Shown here piece by piece: positions 18,240 to 26,041 of a stretch of 64,000 nt of DNA (positions are counted from its first letter, which is position 1; every line of letters begins with the position of its first letter). Under the pieces are notes generated by a model that saw only the letters and a list, made by a program, of their open reading frames with translations, was not told where the DNA came from and ran no database searches. The position numbers and the translations under genes are program-made. This stretch comes from Verrucomicrobiota bacterium (GTDB lineage Bacteria > Verrucomicrobiota > Verrucomicrobiia > Limisphaerales > J093), in contig JAKQDD010000033.1 in NCBI GenBank assembly GCA_029556615.1, positions 1-64,000 on the forward strand, given 5' to 3'.

Positions 18240-18420
18240 CAGGACGAACTCCGTCCAGCTCGTGCCCGCGCCGGCGTCGAGCAGCAGCTTGAGGCCGCGA
18301 TCCCGCGGTTGCGTCATGCCGCCCACCAGCAGCTCCACATCGCCGTCCAGGTCCCAGTCCGCGGCCTGGAGGGTGTGGCAATAGTCCACGACAGCGACGG
18401 GGTGTTGGGCCCACGGTTCC
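18240..18420 (-). pseudogene. FG-GAP/VCBS repeat fragment
   Basis: The frame of ORF 18183..18506 contains 'LQAADWDLDGDVELLVGG', a calcium-binding FG-GAP loop, followed by 'LLLDAGAGTSWTEFVLQ'. No other blade, start or signal peptide survives. It is the second FG-GAP relic in the window (the first is at 7.4-7.9 kb). Both could derive from one family of large exported propeller proteins. Confidence 0.4.
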
Positions 18421-18576
18421 GCGCGGCCAGGCCATCTTCCGCCGTTGTGGTGGTCTCTGGCTTGATTTGCAGGGACTTGCGCACCCCAGACCCCGGTTGT
18501 CTCCACGACACCGTCCGTGATGTCGCTTGGCCCACGCCATCCTCAGGGGCCGATGCTGAACCTGTCGCCCGCTCGC

Positions 18577-18765
18577 CGCGGGCTGCATTCATCCCCCCGT
18601 CCGAAAAAAGCGGCAGGGGGCTGCCGCACTCCAAAAACTGGCGTCCGCGCCGACCGCCTTTCGTCCCGCGCGCGAGCGTCGTGGAGTGCGGTGCCGCGCT
18701 CCAAGCGGCACCGCTTTCCAGGGGGCCCAGCCCCGGAGGACCCCGCCGCCGCGGGCCTTGGCCGA
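18577..18765. repeat. GC-rich intergenic repeat with inverted arms
   Basis: The stretch contains GGCAGGGGGCTGCCGCACTCC and GGAGTGCGGTGCCGCGCTCC...GCGGCACCGC, which can pair in several ways. On the minus strand it translates to 'RQFLECGSPLPLFSDGG', a phrase I associate with spurious ORFs in related genomes. I therefore read it as a dispersed non-coding repeat at the end of the beta-helix gene, not as a gene. The family assignment is from memory and needs a search. Confidence 0.35.
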
Positions 18766-18786
18766 GACGGCCTGCCCCGAGCGCCA

Positions 18787-21312
18787 TCAAGGGGCCGGGC
18801 GTTGGGGGATCGAGTCGAGCCGGCGCAACCCTGGGGACTGCGATGGCGGCGCAGCGTCGCTGGCGGACTGCGAACTGGACGCGTCCGTGAAGATGTCGTT
18901 GCCTTCCATTCCGGCTTGGTTGCCACCGAATGAGCAGTGTTGCATCACGCCAATCGAACTATCGCAAAAGGCCGCGCCACCGCCGTCTCCCTTGGCGGTG
19001 TTGCTCTGAAACTGACAGCCTTCGAGCGTGACGATGGTGCTTTCGAGTTGCGACGCGCGGCTGACGCTGAACACCGCGCCGCCATGGCCGCCGGTCGTGT
19101 TCTCGCGGAACAGGCAATCCGTCAGTTTCGGGCGCGAACCGTAGTCGAAATAGACCGCGCCGCCGCGCCAGCGCGCGGTGTTGCCGGTGAAGGTGCAGTT
19201 CGTGAACACGGACTCAACGCCGACGCGATCGAGCACTGCCCCACCGTTATCCGCGCGGTTACCGGTGAAGGCGCAGTCCGTGAAAATCGGTTTCGCACGG
19301 TCGTAGCTGTAAACCGCGCCGCCATCGCGGGCGAAGTTATTGGTGAACGTGCAGTGGCTGATGGTCATCGCGAAGCCGGTCACGACCTCGGAATTTGGCC
19401 GGGTCTGTGGTCCGCGCCGGTAGTTGATCAGGCCGCCGCCCTTGCCGTTGTAGCCACTGCCGTCGGCGCAACCGCCGGTGATGGTGAAGCCGTCGAGCAC
19501 CGCGCCGTCCGCGCCTATGAGCACGTGATAGGCGCGGTTGCCATCCAAGACCGTCGGATTCTTCGCGGGGTCGCGCTGCGGCTCCGTGGCGTTCCATCCG
19601 CCGTAAAGCCGGACGCCAGGACGTAGAACGAAAGACTCCGACCGGTCCGCGCCGAGCCGGTAGGTTCCCGCGGCCACGCGCACCTCCGCGCCGTCTTTCC
19701 CGGCATCGGCAAGCGCGGTTTGCAGCGACGAGTAAGCCGAGGCCCATGACCGGCCATCGCCTGCCGCCCCGGCGGCGGCATTAGCATACACAATTCGTTC
19801 TGACGACGGGACTCTCTCAGGCGCAGCGTCAAACGGCTCACGGGCGGGCTGCGCTTGGTATTGCTTAAGTTCGCTCAACAATTGGGGCAGTTGTGCCTCC
19901 GCGAAACGGCCGGGTCTGTAGCCGGCGTCGCCGTTCGCGGCTTCCATGATGAGCGGCGCGCAGTCGTGCCAGTTGTAGATGCCGGGATCTTCCCAGTCGC
20001 AGGTGTTGTTGGTGATCCGGCAGTTGATCAGCGACGGGTCACTGGCCGGGCCGGTGCCCTGATATAGCGGCGCGCCGTAGTCCACCGCGTGGTTGTTCGT
20101 GAACGTGCAAAAGTAGAGCACCGGCGAGGAGCCGCCGTCGTTGCCCATGCCACCGGCGCTCTGCGCGCTGTTGCCGGTAAACACGCAGTTGATGAGCGTC
20201 GGCGAACAACCGAAGTCGTTATACATGCCCCCGCCCTTCTGGGGCGTCGTGTTCGACTCAAATACGCAATTCAGAAAGGTCGGCGCGGTGCCGAGATCGT
20301 TGCTGACGCCGCCGCCGCGACCGCGCGCGGTGTTCTTCCGGAAAGTGCAGTTACTAAAGACCGGCGCTTTGCCGTTAGCGTCGGGACGTGGCGGGAACGA
20401 GGTGCTGGTCATGTTATAGACGGCGCCGCCCTTGCCCGCCTGATTGTTCTCGAATATGCAGTTCCGCACGGTCGGCGAGGCATGGACGTTAAGCATGCCG
20501 GCGCCCGAGCCGTTGTTGCTTCCGCCCATGATCGCCTGCGGCGTCATGTGAATGGGCCGTCCCCCGCCCTGACCGGGAGGCCCGCCGGTAGGTGGGCCGC
20601 CGCCCGGGAATCTGCCACCACCGCCCGGCCGGCCGCCGCCCTCGCCGCCCATCGCGCTACCACCGGTGATCATGAAGCCATCCAGCACGGCGTCGTCCGC
20701 GCCGGTAACGACGTGATAAGCGCCACGGCCGTCCAGAATGGTTCGGTTCTGCTGCCAATTGCGCTGGTCGCGTTGGGTTTCGTTGCCGACGAATCCGCCG
20801 TAGAGCGCGCCGCCCTTGCGGAGTTGGAAGGTCGCATTGCGATCGTTGCCGGGCGTGTAGGTTCCGCGCGCCACCCAGATCTCGGCGGCGCCGAGGGCGA
20901 GCGCGTCCTGAAGCGACGCGAAGGCGGTCGCCCAGGTTTTGCCATCGCGGGTGCCGGCGGTATGAGCGGCATTCACGTAGGCGTGCGGACCGCGGATGGC
21001 TGAAGGCACGGCCGGCGGTTGGGTGGCCGGTTGTGGGGAGGCCTCACGAGCGGGCCGATTGTCCATGACGGCCACGCGGGCATCGCGAGCCTTGAGTTCT
21101 TCGAGCGTGATGAAGCCATCGTGGTCCGTGTCAATCTGCTCCCAGCGCTGCAACATTCTCGGCGGCGCCTCGTCTCGGCTGATCTTGCCGTCGCCGTTGC
21201 GGTCGAATTGCCGGAGCAGTTCCTCCGGAGACAAACGCGGGGGCAGTTGGCCTTGCTGGCCAAACACCGGAAGGACCACGGCTAGCGCCAAAATGGTCAA
21301 TGCTCGATTCAT
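18787..21312 (-). CDS. Exported EF-hand and double beta-helix protein
   Basis: 841 residues from the ATG at 21310-21312, which precedes the signal peptide 'MNRALTILALAVVLPVFGQ'. Two EF-hand loops follow: 'DRNGDGKISRDE' and 'DTDHDGFITLEE' (about residues 37-75). Two related right-handed parallel beta-helix halves come next, each opening with '..ASLQDALA..' or '..SSLQTALAD..' and carrying 'YHV..GAD.AVLDGF.ITGG', then coils such as 'FSNCTFRKNTARGRGGGVSN'. A Gly/Pro-rich insert (~235-270) interrupts the first helix. It is the last gene of the sulfotransferase/sulfatase block, 63 bp after the phosphatase gene. Likely an extracellular, calcium-dependent surface or adhesion protein; enzymatic activity is not evident. 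Confidence 0.8.
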   Translation of the reverse strand: MNRALTILALAVVLPVFGQQGQLPPRLSPEELLRQFDRNGDGKISRDEAPPRMLQRWEQIDTDHDGFITLEELKARDARVAVMDNRPAREASPQPATQPPAVPSAIRGPHAYVNAAHTAGTRDGKTWATAFASLQDALALGAAEIWVARGTYTPGNDRNATFQLRKGGALYGGFVGNETQRDQRNWQQNRTILDGRGAYHVVTGADDAVLDGFMITGGSAMGGEGGGRPGGGGRFPGGGPPTGGPPGQGGGRPIHMTPQAIMGGSNNGSGAGMLNVHASPTVRNCIFENNQAGKGGAVYNMTSTSFPPRPDANGKAPVFSNCTFRKNTARGRGGGVSNDLGTAPTFLNCVFESNTTPQKGGGMYNDFGCSPTLINCVFTGNSAQSAGGMGNDGGSSPVLYFCTFTNNHAVDYGAPLYQGTGPASDPSLINCRITNNTCDWEDPGIYNWHDCAPLIMEAANGDAGYRPGRFAEAQLPQLLSELKQYQAQPAREPFDAAPERVPSSERIVYANAAAGAAGDGRSWASAYSSLQTALADAGKDGAEVRVAAGTYRLGADRSESFVLRPGVRLYGGWNATEPQRDPAKNPTVLDGNRAYHVLIGADGAVLDGFTITGGCADGSGYNGKGGGLINYRRGPQTRPNSEVVTGFAMTISHCTFTNNFARDGGAVYSYDRAKPIFTDCAFTGNRADNGGAVLDRVGVESVFTNCTFTGNTARWRGGAVYFDYGSRPKLTDCLFRENTTGGHGGAVFSVSRASQLESTIVTLEGCQFQSNTAKGDGGGAAFCDSSIGVMQHCSFGGNQAGMEGNDIFTDASSSQSASDAAPPSQSPGLRRLDSIPQRPAP

Positions 21313-21375
21313 GACGATCCAATCGCGGCAGGTTTGTAGCACGAAAGGTGGCGTGGACAAAGTCTTTGCCTCGGC

Positions 21376-22797
21376 CTACCTGGCCTTGTCAGCCTTGAGG
21401 ATGTAGGAATCGGCGATCTTGAAACTGCCATCGCTTCCGCAGCGATAGTCGACGGTCATTTCGTCTGGGGCGACCTTGACGCGCAGATAGCCGGAACCGC
21501 CGAGGATGGTGCCGCTCTGGTAACCGTATTCGGCGGCGCTGCGAGGCACACGATGGCTGCCGGGATTCCCCGGCTGGGGGACTTCTTGATAGACAATGCC
21601 ATCGAGGACCTGCTTGGCATAGAAGTGATCGTGACCATGGAACACTGCGCTGACGTGGTTCTGCACCAGGACTTGGTGAATCGGGGCGGGCCAGCCAGGG
21701 CGGTGCTGCTTGAAGCCATCGGTGCCGTCGGCGCTCTTGCCGCCCCATTCGTAGAAAGGCGCGGCCTCCGCACCGCCGCGGCATTGTTCGTCCGCGCCAC
21801 CGACGAGGTGGTGGATGAAGATGAATTTGAACTTCGCTTGGCTTCCTTCGAGCGTCTGCTTGAGCCACCGATACTGGTCCTCGCCGAGCGTGCGGCTCCA
21901 GTTGTCGTCTTTGCCGCGCTGCTTCTGTGTGAACCAGAACGGGTCAAGAACGACGAAGAGCGCGTCGCCCCATTCCCACGCGTAATAGTCCTGCAACAGG
22001 CCGGCTTCCGGGTGCTTCTCTGCGTTGCCGGTGAAGAAGCTGTCGGGCACCGGGTTCGGGAAGTAGCGCTTCCGCATCTGGTTGGACCAGACGGCGAGGC
22101 TGTCGGCGTCGCTGCCGCGCCCGCGCGGGCTTTCGCCGTCGTGATTGCCGAGCACGAGGAACAGCGGTGCGCACCGGCAAAGCTGGCCGAAGTAAAACCG
22201 CTGCGCGAGGTATTGGCGGGCCGCATTCTCGCGGTTGTCGTGCTTCTCCGCCATGAACGTGTCGCCGAGGTCCACGTGAAAATCCGGAGCGTCGGCAAGC
22301 GCGTTGGCCAGCGTGTGCTGATACACCTCGGGGCTGACGTTGCTGTCGAGATGCGAGTCCGCTGTGATGGTAAAGGAAACAGTGCTGCCCGGCGGACGCT
22401 GCGTGTGGAAGGAGCCCTCCACGGCGTTCGTGCCGCCGATGCGAAGTTGGTAGAAGTACTGCGTGTCCGGCCGCAGCGAGCCGATCACGACTTCAACCGG
22501 TTCGCCTTTGTTGAACAGCCGCGTCGGCGTCTGTTGTGAGTAGGCGTCCCGCCCCATTTCGTATACGATGCAGCCTTCAGCATCCTGGTCGGCGAGAACA
22601 CTGACAGTGACCGAATCCCGCGTGGGCCGGCCCAGCACCACATCGAACGGATGCGCCGGCACGTTGAGGCAGGCGGAGTTCTGGGTGGGCTGAGTTGCGC
22701 CGCCCTTGCCGCCGCCGCGCCGGCCCTCCGCCGCTACCGCCGCCACGCCCAGGCCCAGGCACACCCCAAGCGCTGTCAGGAAGAGTCGAAGTCTCAT
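21376..22797 (-). CDS. Exported purple-acid-phosphatase-like metallophosphatase
   Basis: 473 residues. Signal peptide 'LFLTALGVCLGLGVAAVAA'. Residues ~50-135 form a fibronectin-III-like N-domain ('IGSLRPDTQYFYQLRIGG'), as in purple acid phosphatases. The catalytic domain has 'FTITADSHLDS', 'FHVDLGDTFM', 'LFLVLGNHDGE', 'IFIHHLVGG' and 'AVFHGHDHFYA', so all metal ligands are present. It hydrolyses phosphate esters outside the cytoplasm. Its ATG overlaps the stop of the upstream sulfatase gene (ATGA), which implies translational coupling of phosphatase and sulfatase. Confidence 0.88.
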   Translation of the reverse strand: MRLRLFLTALGVCLGLGVAAVAAEGRRGGGKGGATQPTQNSACLNVPAHPFDVVLGRPTRDSVTVSVLADQDAEGCIVYEMGRDAYSQQTPTRLFNKGEPVEVVIGSLRPDTQYFYQLRIGGTNAVEGSFHTQRPPGSTVSFTITADSHLDSNVSPEVYQHTLANALADAPDFHVDLGDTFMAEKHDNRENAARQYLAQRFYFGQLCRCAPLFLVLGNHDGESPRGRGSDADSLAVWSNQMRKRYFPNPVPDSFFTGNAEKHPEAGLLQDYYAWEWGDALFVVLDPFWFTQKQRGKDDNWSRTLGEDQYRWLKQTLEGSQAKFKFIFIHHLVGGADEQCRGGAEAAPFYEWGGKSADGTDGFKQHRPGWPAPIHQVLVQNHVSAVFHGHDHFYAKQVLDGIVYQEVPQPGNPGSHRVPRSAAEYGYQSGTILGGSGYLRVKVAPDEMTVDYRCGSDGSFKIADSYILKADKAR

Positions 22798-24215
22798 GGG
22801 GCTTTCCTGCCGCCTCGTCCCCGGCGGTCGGGCGGCTCTTCGGAGGGCTTGCTGGGATCGTAATTCGGATTGGGCTTCGGCATCTGCGCGTTTACGGCTG
22901 CGAGGTAATCACCCAGCCGTTGATCGAGTTCTTTCGCTTTGTCCGGCATTTCGCGGGCGAGGTCGTAGCGCTCGCCGGGGTCGTTGGTGAGGTTGAAGAG
23001 CTTCAGCGCGCCCGTTTCGTAAACACGGATCAGTTTGAAATCGCCAAGGTAGATCGCCGAGGCCGGGCCGAGGGCGTCCTTGTCGTAGTGCGGGAAATGG
23101 ACGACGAACTCGTCGCGTGGTCGCTTGAGCGCGCCGTTGCCCGCGTTGGCGAGCACTGACGCGAAGCTGCCGCCTTCAACGCCGTTCGGCAGCGGCTCGG
23201 CGACGTGCGCCAGTTCCGCGATGGTCGGGAACAGGTCTTCGCCAATCACGCGGACGTGCGAGCAAGCGCCCGCTTGAATGCCCGGCCCGCGAATGATGCA
23301 CGGCACGCGGAGGCCGCCTTCGGAGACCGTGCCTTTGCCGCCGGACAGCGGCGGATTGCGTCCGGGCGTGCCGTGGTCGGTGGTGAAGATGACGTAGGTG
23401 TTCATCGCGATGCCGACTTCGTCGAGCTTCTTCAGCACCTGGCCAAGAGCGATGTCGAGGTCGAGGTCTGCTGCGGCTTCGGCGAGTTCGCGCTCGCTCA
23501 AATTGCCGCCCCAACTTTTCACCGTGGCGAGCGTCTCCGGGCGCGCATCGCCGCCTTGGCGCGAGGCGTAGTGATCAAGTTGAAGATAGAACGGCTTGCC
23601 CGCCTTGACCTGCCGCGTCATGAAATCCATGCCGCGCTCGGTCATGGCGTAGAGTTGCTTCGGGTGCGGATTGGCGACGTTGTCCGGCCCGCCGTTGCCG
23701 TTGGCACCGTCGTTTTCGTCAAAGCCGTGCTCGCGCGGATTGGCGCGGCCCATGTGCCATTTGCCAAAGTGCGCCGTGGCGTAGCCGGCGCGCTTGAGCA
23801 CTTCAGCGAGCGTCGTCTCGCTCGCCGGCAATTCCATCGAAGCCGAGGGCGCGATAACACGACCGTTCGGATTGTCGCCGCTGTCGCGCTTGCCCTCGTT
23901 GATGAACGTCATGTGCAGCTGCGCCGGGCTCTTGCCTGTAAACAGCGCCACGCGCGACGGCGTGCAGCGCGGCGACGGCGCGTAGAAATTGGCGAAGCGC
24001 ATTCCGCCCGCGGCGAGCTTCTCCAGATTCGGCGTGCGGATGAAGGCGCTCTTCGACTCCGGCACGGCGTCATCCATTTGCACCGACGTGCTGCTCCAGC
24101 CGTGGCCTTCGCCGAGGATGAAGACGAAGTTGGGCTGCGGTGTAGCGGCACTGGACAGTCTCGCACCAAGCAGTGCGGCGACGAGACAATTACGGAAAAG
24201 GAACGGGCTTTTCAT
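22794..24215 (-). CDS. Exported sulfatase (formylglycine type)
   Basis: 473 residues from the ATG at 24213-24215, which precedes the signal peptide 'FRNCLVAALLGARLSSAA'; upstream ORF residues are low-complexity. The active-site signature is 'PRCTPSRVALFTGKSP', where Cys in C-x-P-S-R must be oxidised to formylglycine. Supporting motifs are 'NFVFILGEGHGW', 'HFGKWHMGR' and 'FTTDHGTPG'. It should cleave sulfate esters from a glycan or small molecule. It lies 22 bp after ASST-A and is coupled to the phosphatase. A maturase is needed, and the FGE-like neighbours lack the catalytic cysteines. Confidence 0.92.
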   Translation of the reverse strand: MKSPFLFRNCLVAALLGARLSSAATPQPNFVFILGEGHGWSSTSVQMDDAVPESKSAFIRTPNLEKLAAGGMRFANFYAPSPRCTPSRVALFTGKSPAQLHMTFINEGKRDSGDNPNGRVIAPSASMELPASETTLAEVLKRAGYATAHFGKWHMGRANPREHGFDENDGANGNGGPDNVANPHPKQLYAMTERGMDFMTRQVKAGKPFYLQLDHYASRQGGDARPETLATVKSWGGNLSERELAEAAADLDLDIALGQVLKKLDEVGIAMNTYVIFTTDHGTPGRNPPLSGGKGTVSEGGLRVPCIIRGPGIQAGACSHVRVIGEDLFPTIAELAHVAEPLPNGVEGGSFASVLANAGNGALKRPRDEFVVHFPHYDKDALGPASAIYLGDFKLIRVYETGALKLFNLTNDPGERYDLAREMPDKAKELDQRLGDYLAAVNAQMPKPNPNYDPSKPSEEPPDRRGRGGRKAP

Positions 24216-24237
24216 CTGCGTCACCGATGTTACGCGA

Positions 24238-25848
24238 TCACTCGTCCCGTTGAGCCTTGCGTTCGGGACGATCTTCACGATCGTCATCCCCACCCCCATG
24301 TTGGCTGCCGCCGCGGCGTTCGCCGCCGCCACCTTGGCCTTGCGTGCGGTCGCCTTGGGGGCGCTTGCGATAGACATCAATGCCTTTCTCGGCGCGCTCG
24401 GTGATCGTGCCATTCGGTGTCAGGTCGCGACCTTTGAAGGCGGGATGATCGAGGGGATAGCGATAGGCACGGAAGGCGGAGTTCACCATCGGCAGGACGT
24501 CACCGAGTGTCTTCACCGGGCCGTCGCGCGTGACGGGGTTGATGTATTCCCAAGCCAACTCGCCCTTGGCCGTGATCTCGAAGAAATGGCCCTCGGTGTC
24601 GGAGCAGATGAAGGTGCTGCCGTTCGGCAGACGCTGGCCGCTGGAGCCAATGTGGCTGAAGAAACCGTGGCTGTTCACGGAACTGTAGCTCCAGATAACC
24701 TGCTTCGAAATCTGGCGCGGTTGGTTGTGCGTGTCTTTGTCGTAGGTTTCGCGACGGTAGCCGGCATCCGGCGGGTTGACATACTTGCCGGTGTCGCGCC
24801 CGCTCACGTCGAGGAACGGGTTGATCTCCAGAATCGAGGAACCCGGTGTGCGTTGGAAGAGGTACTGCCCATTGTTGAAGACCATGAGGTGCCCCGCCCC
24901 AGGCAGGCCGGGCCGGATCCAATGGACATCGTGCGCGCCGCCCATCTGTTTGTGACCGGAGGTGGCCGAGTCCCAGTTCTCCAGGACGCGCGGCGGGTCG
25001 CCCTGCGCGTAGCGGGCTGGGTCGCCGAAACGGTAGAGGAAATCGCCCGCGGGGCCGGCAGCCTTGGCGATGCTGGCCTTCGGGTCGCCGGCGACGAACG
25101 TGCCGTCGTGGTTCACCACGTAGAGTTCGCCTTGCACGGAGTTGATGACGATGTGGCCCGACTCCGGACTGTAATCGAGCGAATTGCAGTGGAGCCAATC
25201 GCGCCGGAGCGGCCGGCCCGGCAGGTTGATGTTGATGCGACCGGGATGGTCCGCAACGGTCTTGCCTGCACCGACATGGTTGGGCTTCGACGGGTCCAAG
25301 TCCTGGACGACGTGATCAAAGAAGCACCATTCCCAGACGACGTTGCCGTGCATGTCCACCTCGACGACCGCGTCCATCTGACCGCCCTCCTGCGAGGCTT
25401 TCTTCGGGTCGGCCCCAGCGGTGACGGCCTGGTCGTAAGAGACCGTCTTGTTGGCAATGTAAAGCGTGGTGGGGGCGTTGAGCTGCTTGTTGAAGATGCG
25501 CACCCAATCGTGATGCGGCGCGTAGTTCTCGCGCTTCTCGGTGTATTCCCAAACCGTCCTGCCGTCCCAATCCACTTCCTTGAAACCGGGGAAACCGCTC
25601 GGGTCATCCTTGGACGCATCGAGGATGTTGCCGTTGTCGAGCAAGTGCGGATTCGTGCCCACCGGCCACGTGTGGACGACCTTGCCGTCGAGGTCGAGGA
25701 GGAACGTGCGGTTTCCGACGCCGAAGAGCGTATAGCCAGCCAGAGCTTTGTTTGTGTCGCAGAACAGCAGCTCGGTCGGGCCTTGAAGCCGTTCGTAAGC
25801 ACAGGCCGAAGTGGCGATCAAACCACAGAGGATCAGCGCGCGTTTCAT
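24238..25848 (-). CDS. Aryl-sulfate sulfotransferase-like exported propeller (type A)
   Basis: 536 residues from the ATG at 25846-25848; the SD GAGGAGA lies upstream. Lipoprotein-like or Sec signal 'LILCGLIATSACAYERLQG'. The propeller matches the bacterial ASST superfamily: 'VVHTWPVGTNPHLLDNGN', 'VVWEWCFFDHVV', 'DWLHCNSLDYSPESGHIVIN', 'GHLMVFNNGQYLF' and 'GFFSHIGSSGQRLPNG'. Conserved His in the HCNS and HIGS segments are candidates for the transfer site. ASSTs move sulfuryl groups between phenolic acceptors. The tail after residue ~490 is Gly/Arg/Asp-rich and probably unstructured. It is closely similar along its length to residues 24-485 of the giant protein. Confidence 0.75.
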   Translation of the reverse strand: MKRALILCGLIATSACAYERLQGPTELLFCDTNKALAGYTLFGVGNRTFLLDLDGKVVHTWPVGTNPHLLDNGNILDASKDDPSGFPGFKEVDWDGRTVWEYTEKRENYAPHHDWVRIFNKQLNAPTTLYIANKTVSYDQAVTAGADPKKASQEGGQMDAVVEVDMHGNVVWEWCFFDHVVQDLDPSKPNHVGAGKTVADHPGRININLPGRPLRRDWLHCNSLDYSPESGHIVINSVQGELYVVNHDGTFVAGDPKASIAKAAGPAGDFLYRFGDPARYAQGDPPRVLENWDSATSGHKQMGGAHDVHWIRPGLPGAGHLMVFNNGQYLFQRTPGSSILEINPFLDVSGRDTGKYVNPPDAGYRRETYDKDTHNQPRQISKQVIWSYSSVNSHGFFSHIGSSGQRLPNGSTFICSDTEGHFFEITAKGELAWEYINPVTRDGPVKTLGDVLPMVNSAFRAYRYPLDHPAFKGRDLTPNGTITERAEKGIDVYRKRPQGDRTQGQGGGGERRGGSQHGGGDDDREDRPERKAQRDE

Positions 25849-26041
25849 GGTCGTGTCTCCTCTAGCGAGGCGCCGCCTCAGACCTAACGAAGTCCGCGAT
25901 CCCATGAAGCCTTCCTGCCTCTTCGGACTCTCTCTCCCGCGCCTCGCTAACATAGAGTCCTCGGAGGCGGGGGGTCGGGTTTGGAACGGCAGGGGCCAAG
26001 TTTGTCCTGTTTGCCACATATTCCACAAGTCGAGGACTCTA
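25849..26041. repeat. 190-bp dispersed repeat between two sulfotransferase genes
   Basis: This interval is the reverse complement, at roughly 80 percent identity by eye, of 52986-53172. Shared landmarks include CCTAACGAAGTCCGCGATCC, GCGCCTCGCTAA and ATTCCACAAGTCGAGGACTC. One end carries the palindromic GAGGCGGCGCCTC element next to the start of ASST-A. At the other end the repeat's own CTA supplies the TAG stop codon of the upstream ASST-B gene. No coding function is likely. Confidence 0.8.

Noticed and set aside
20560-20660. Gly/Pro-rich insert in the beta-helix gene considered as a CRISPR-like or tandem repeat
   Set aside because: Units are irregular and in frame (GGG/GGP); it is a low-complexity protein linker.
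24215-24413. N-terminal extension of the sulfatase ORF
   Set aside because: The extension is Ala/Lys-rich and comes before a good signal peptide with its own ATG; it overlaps the 3' end of ASST-A.
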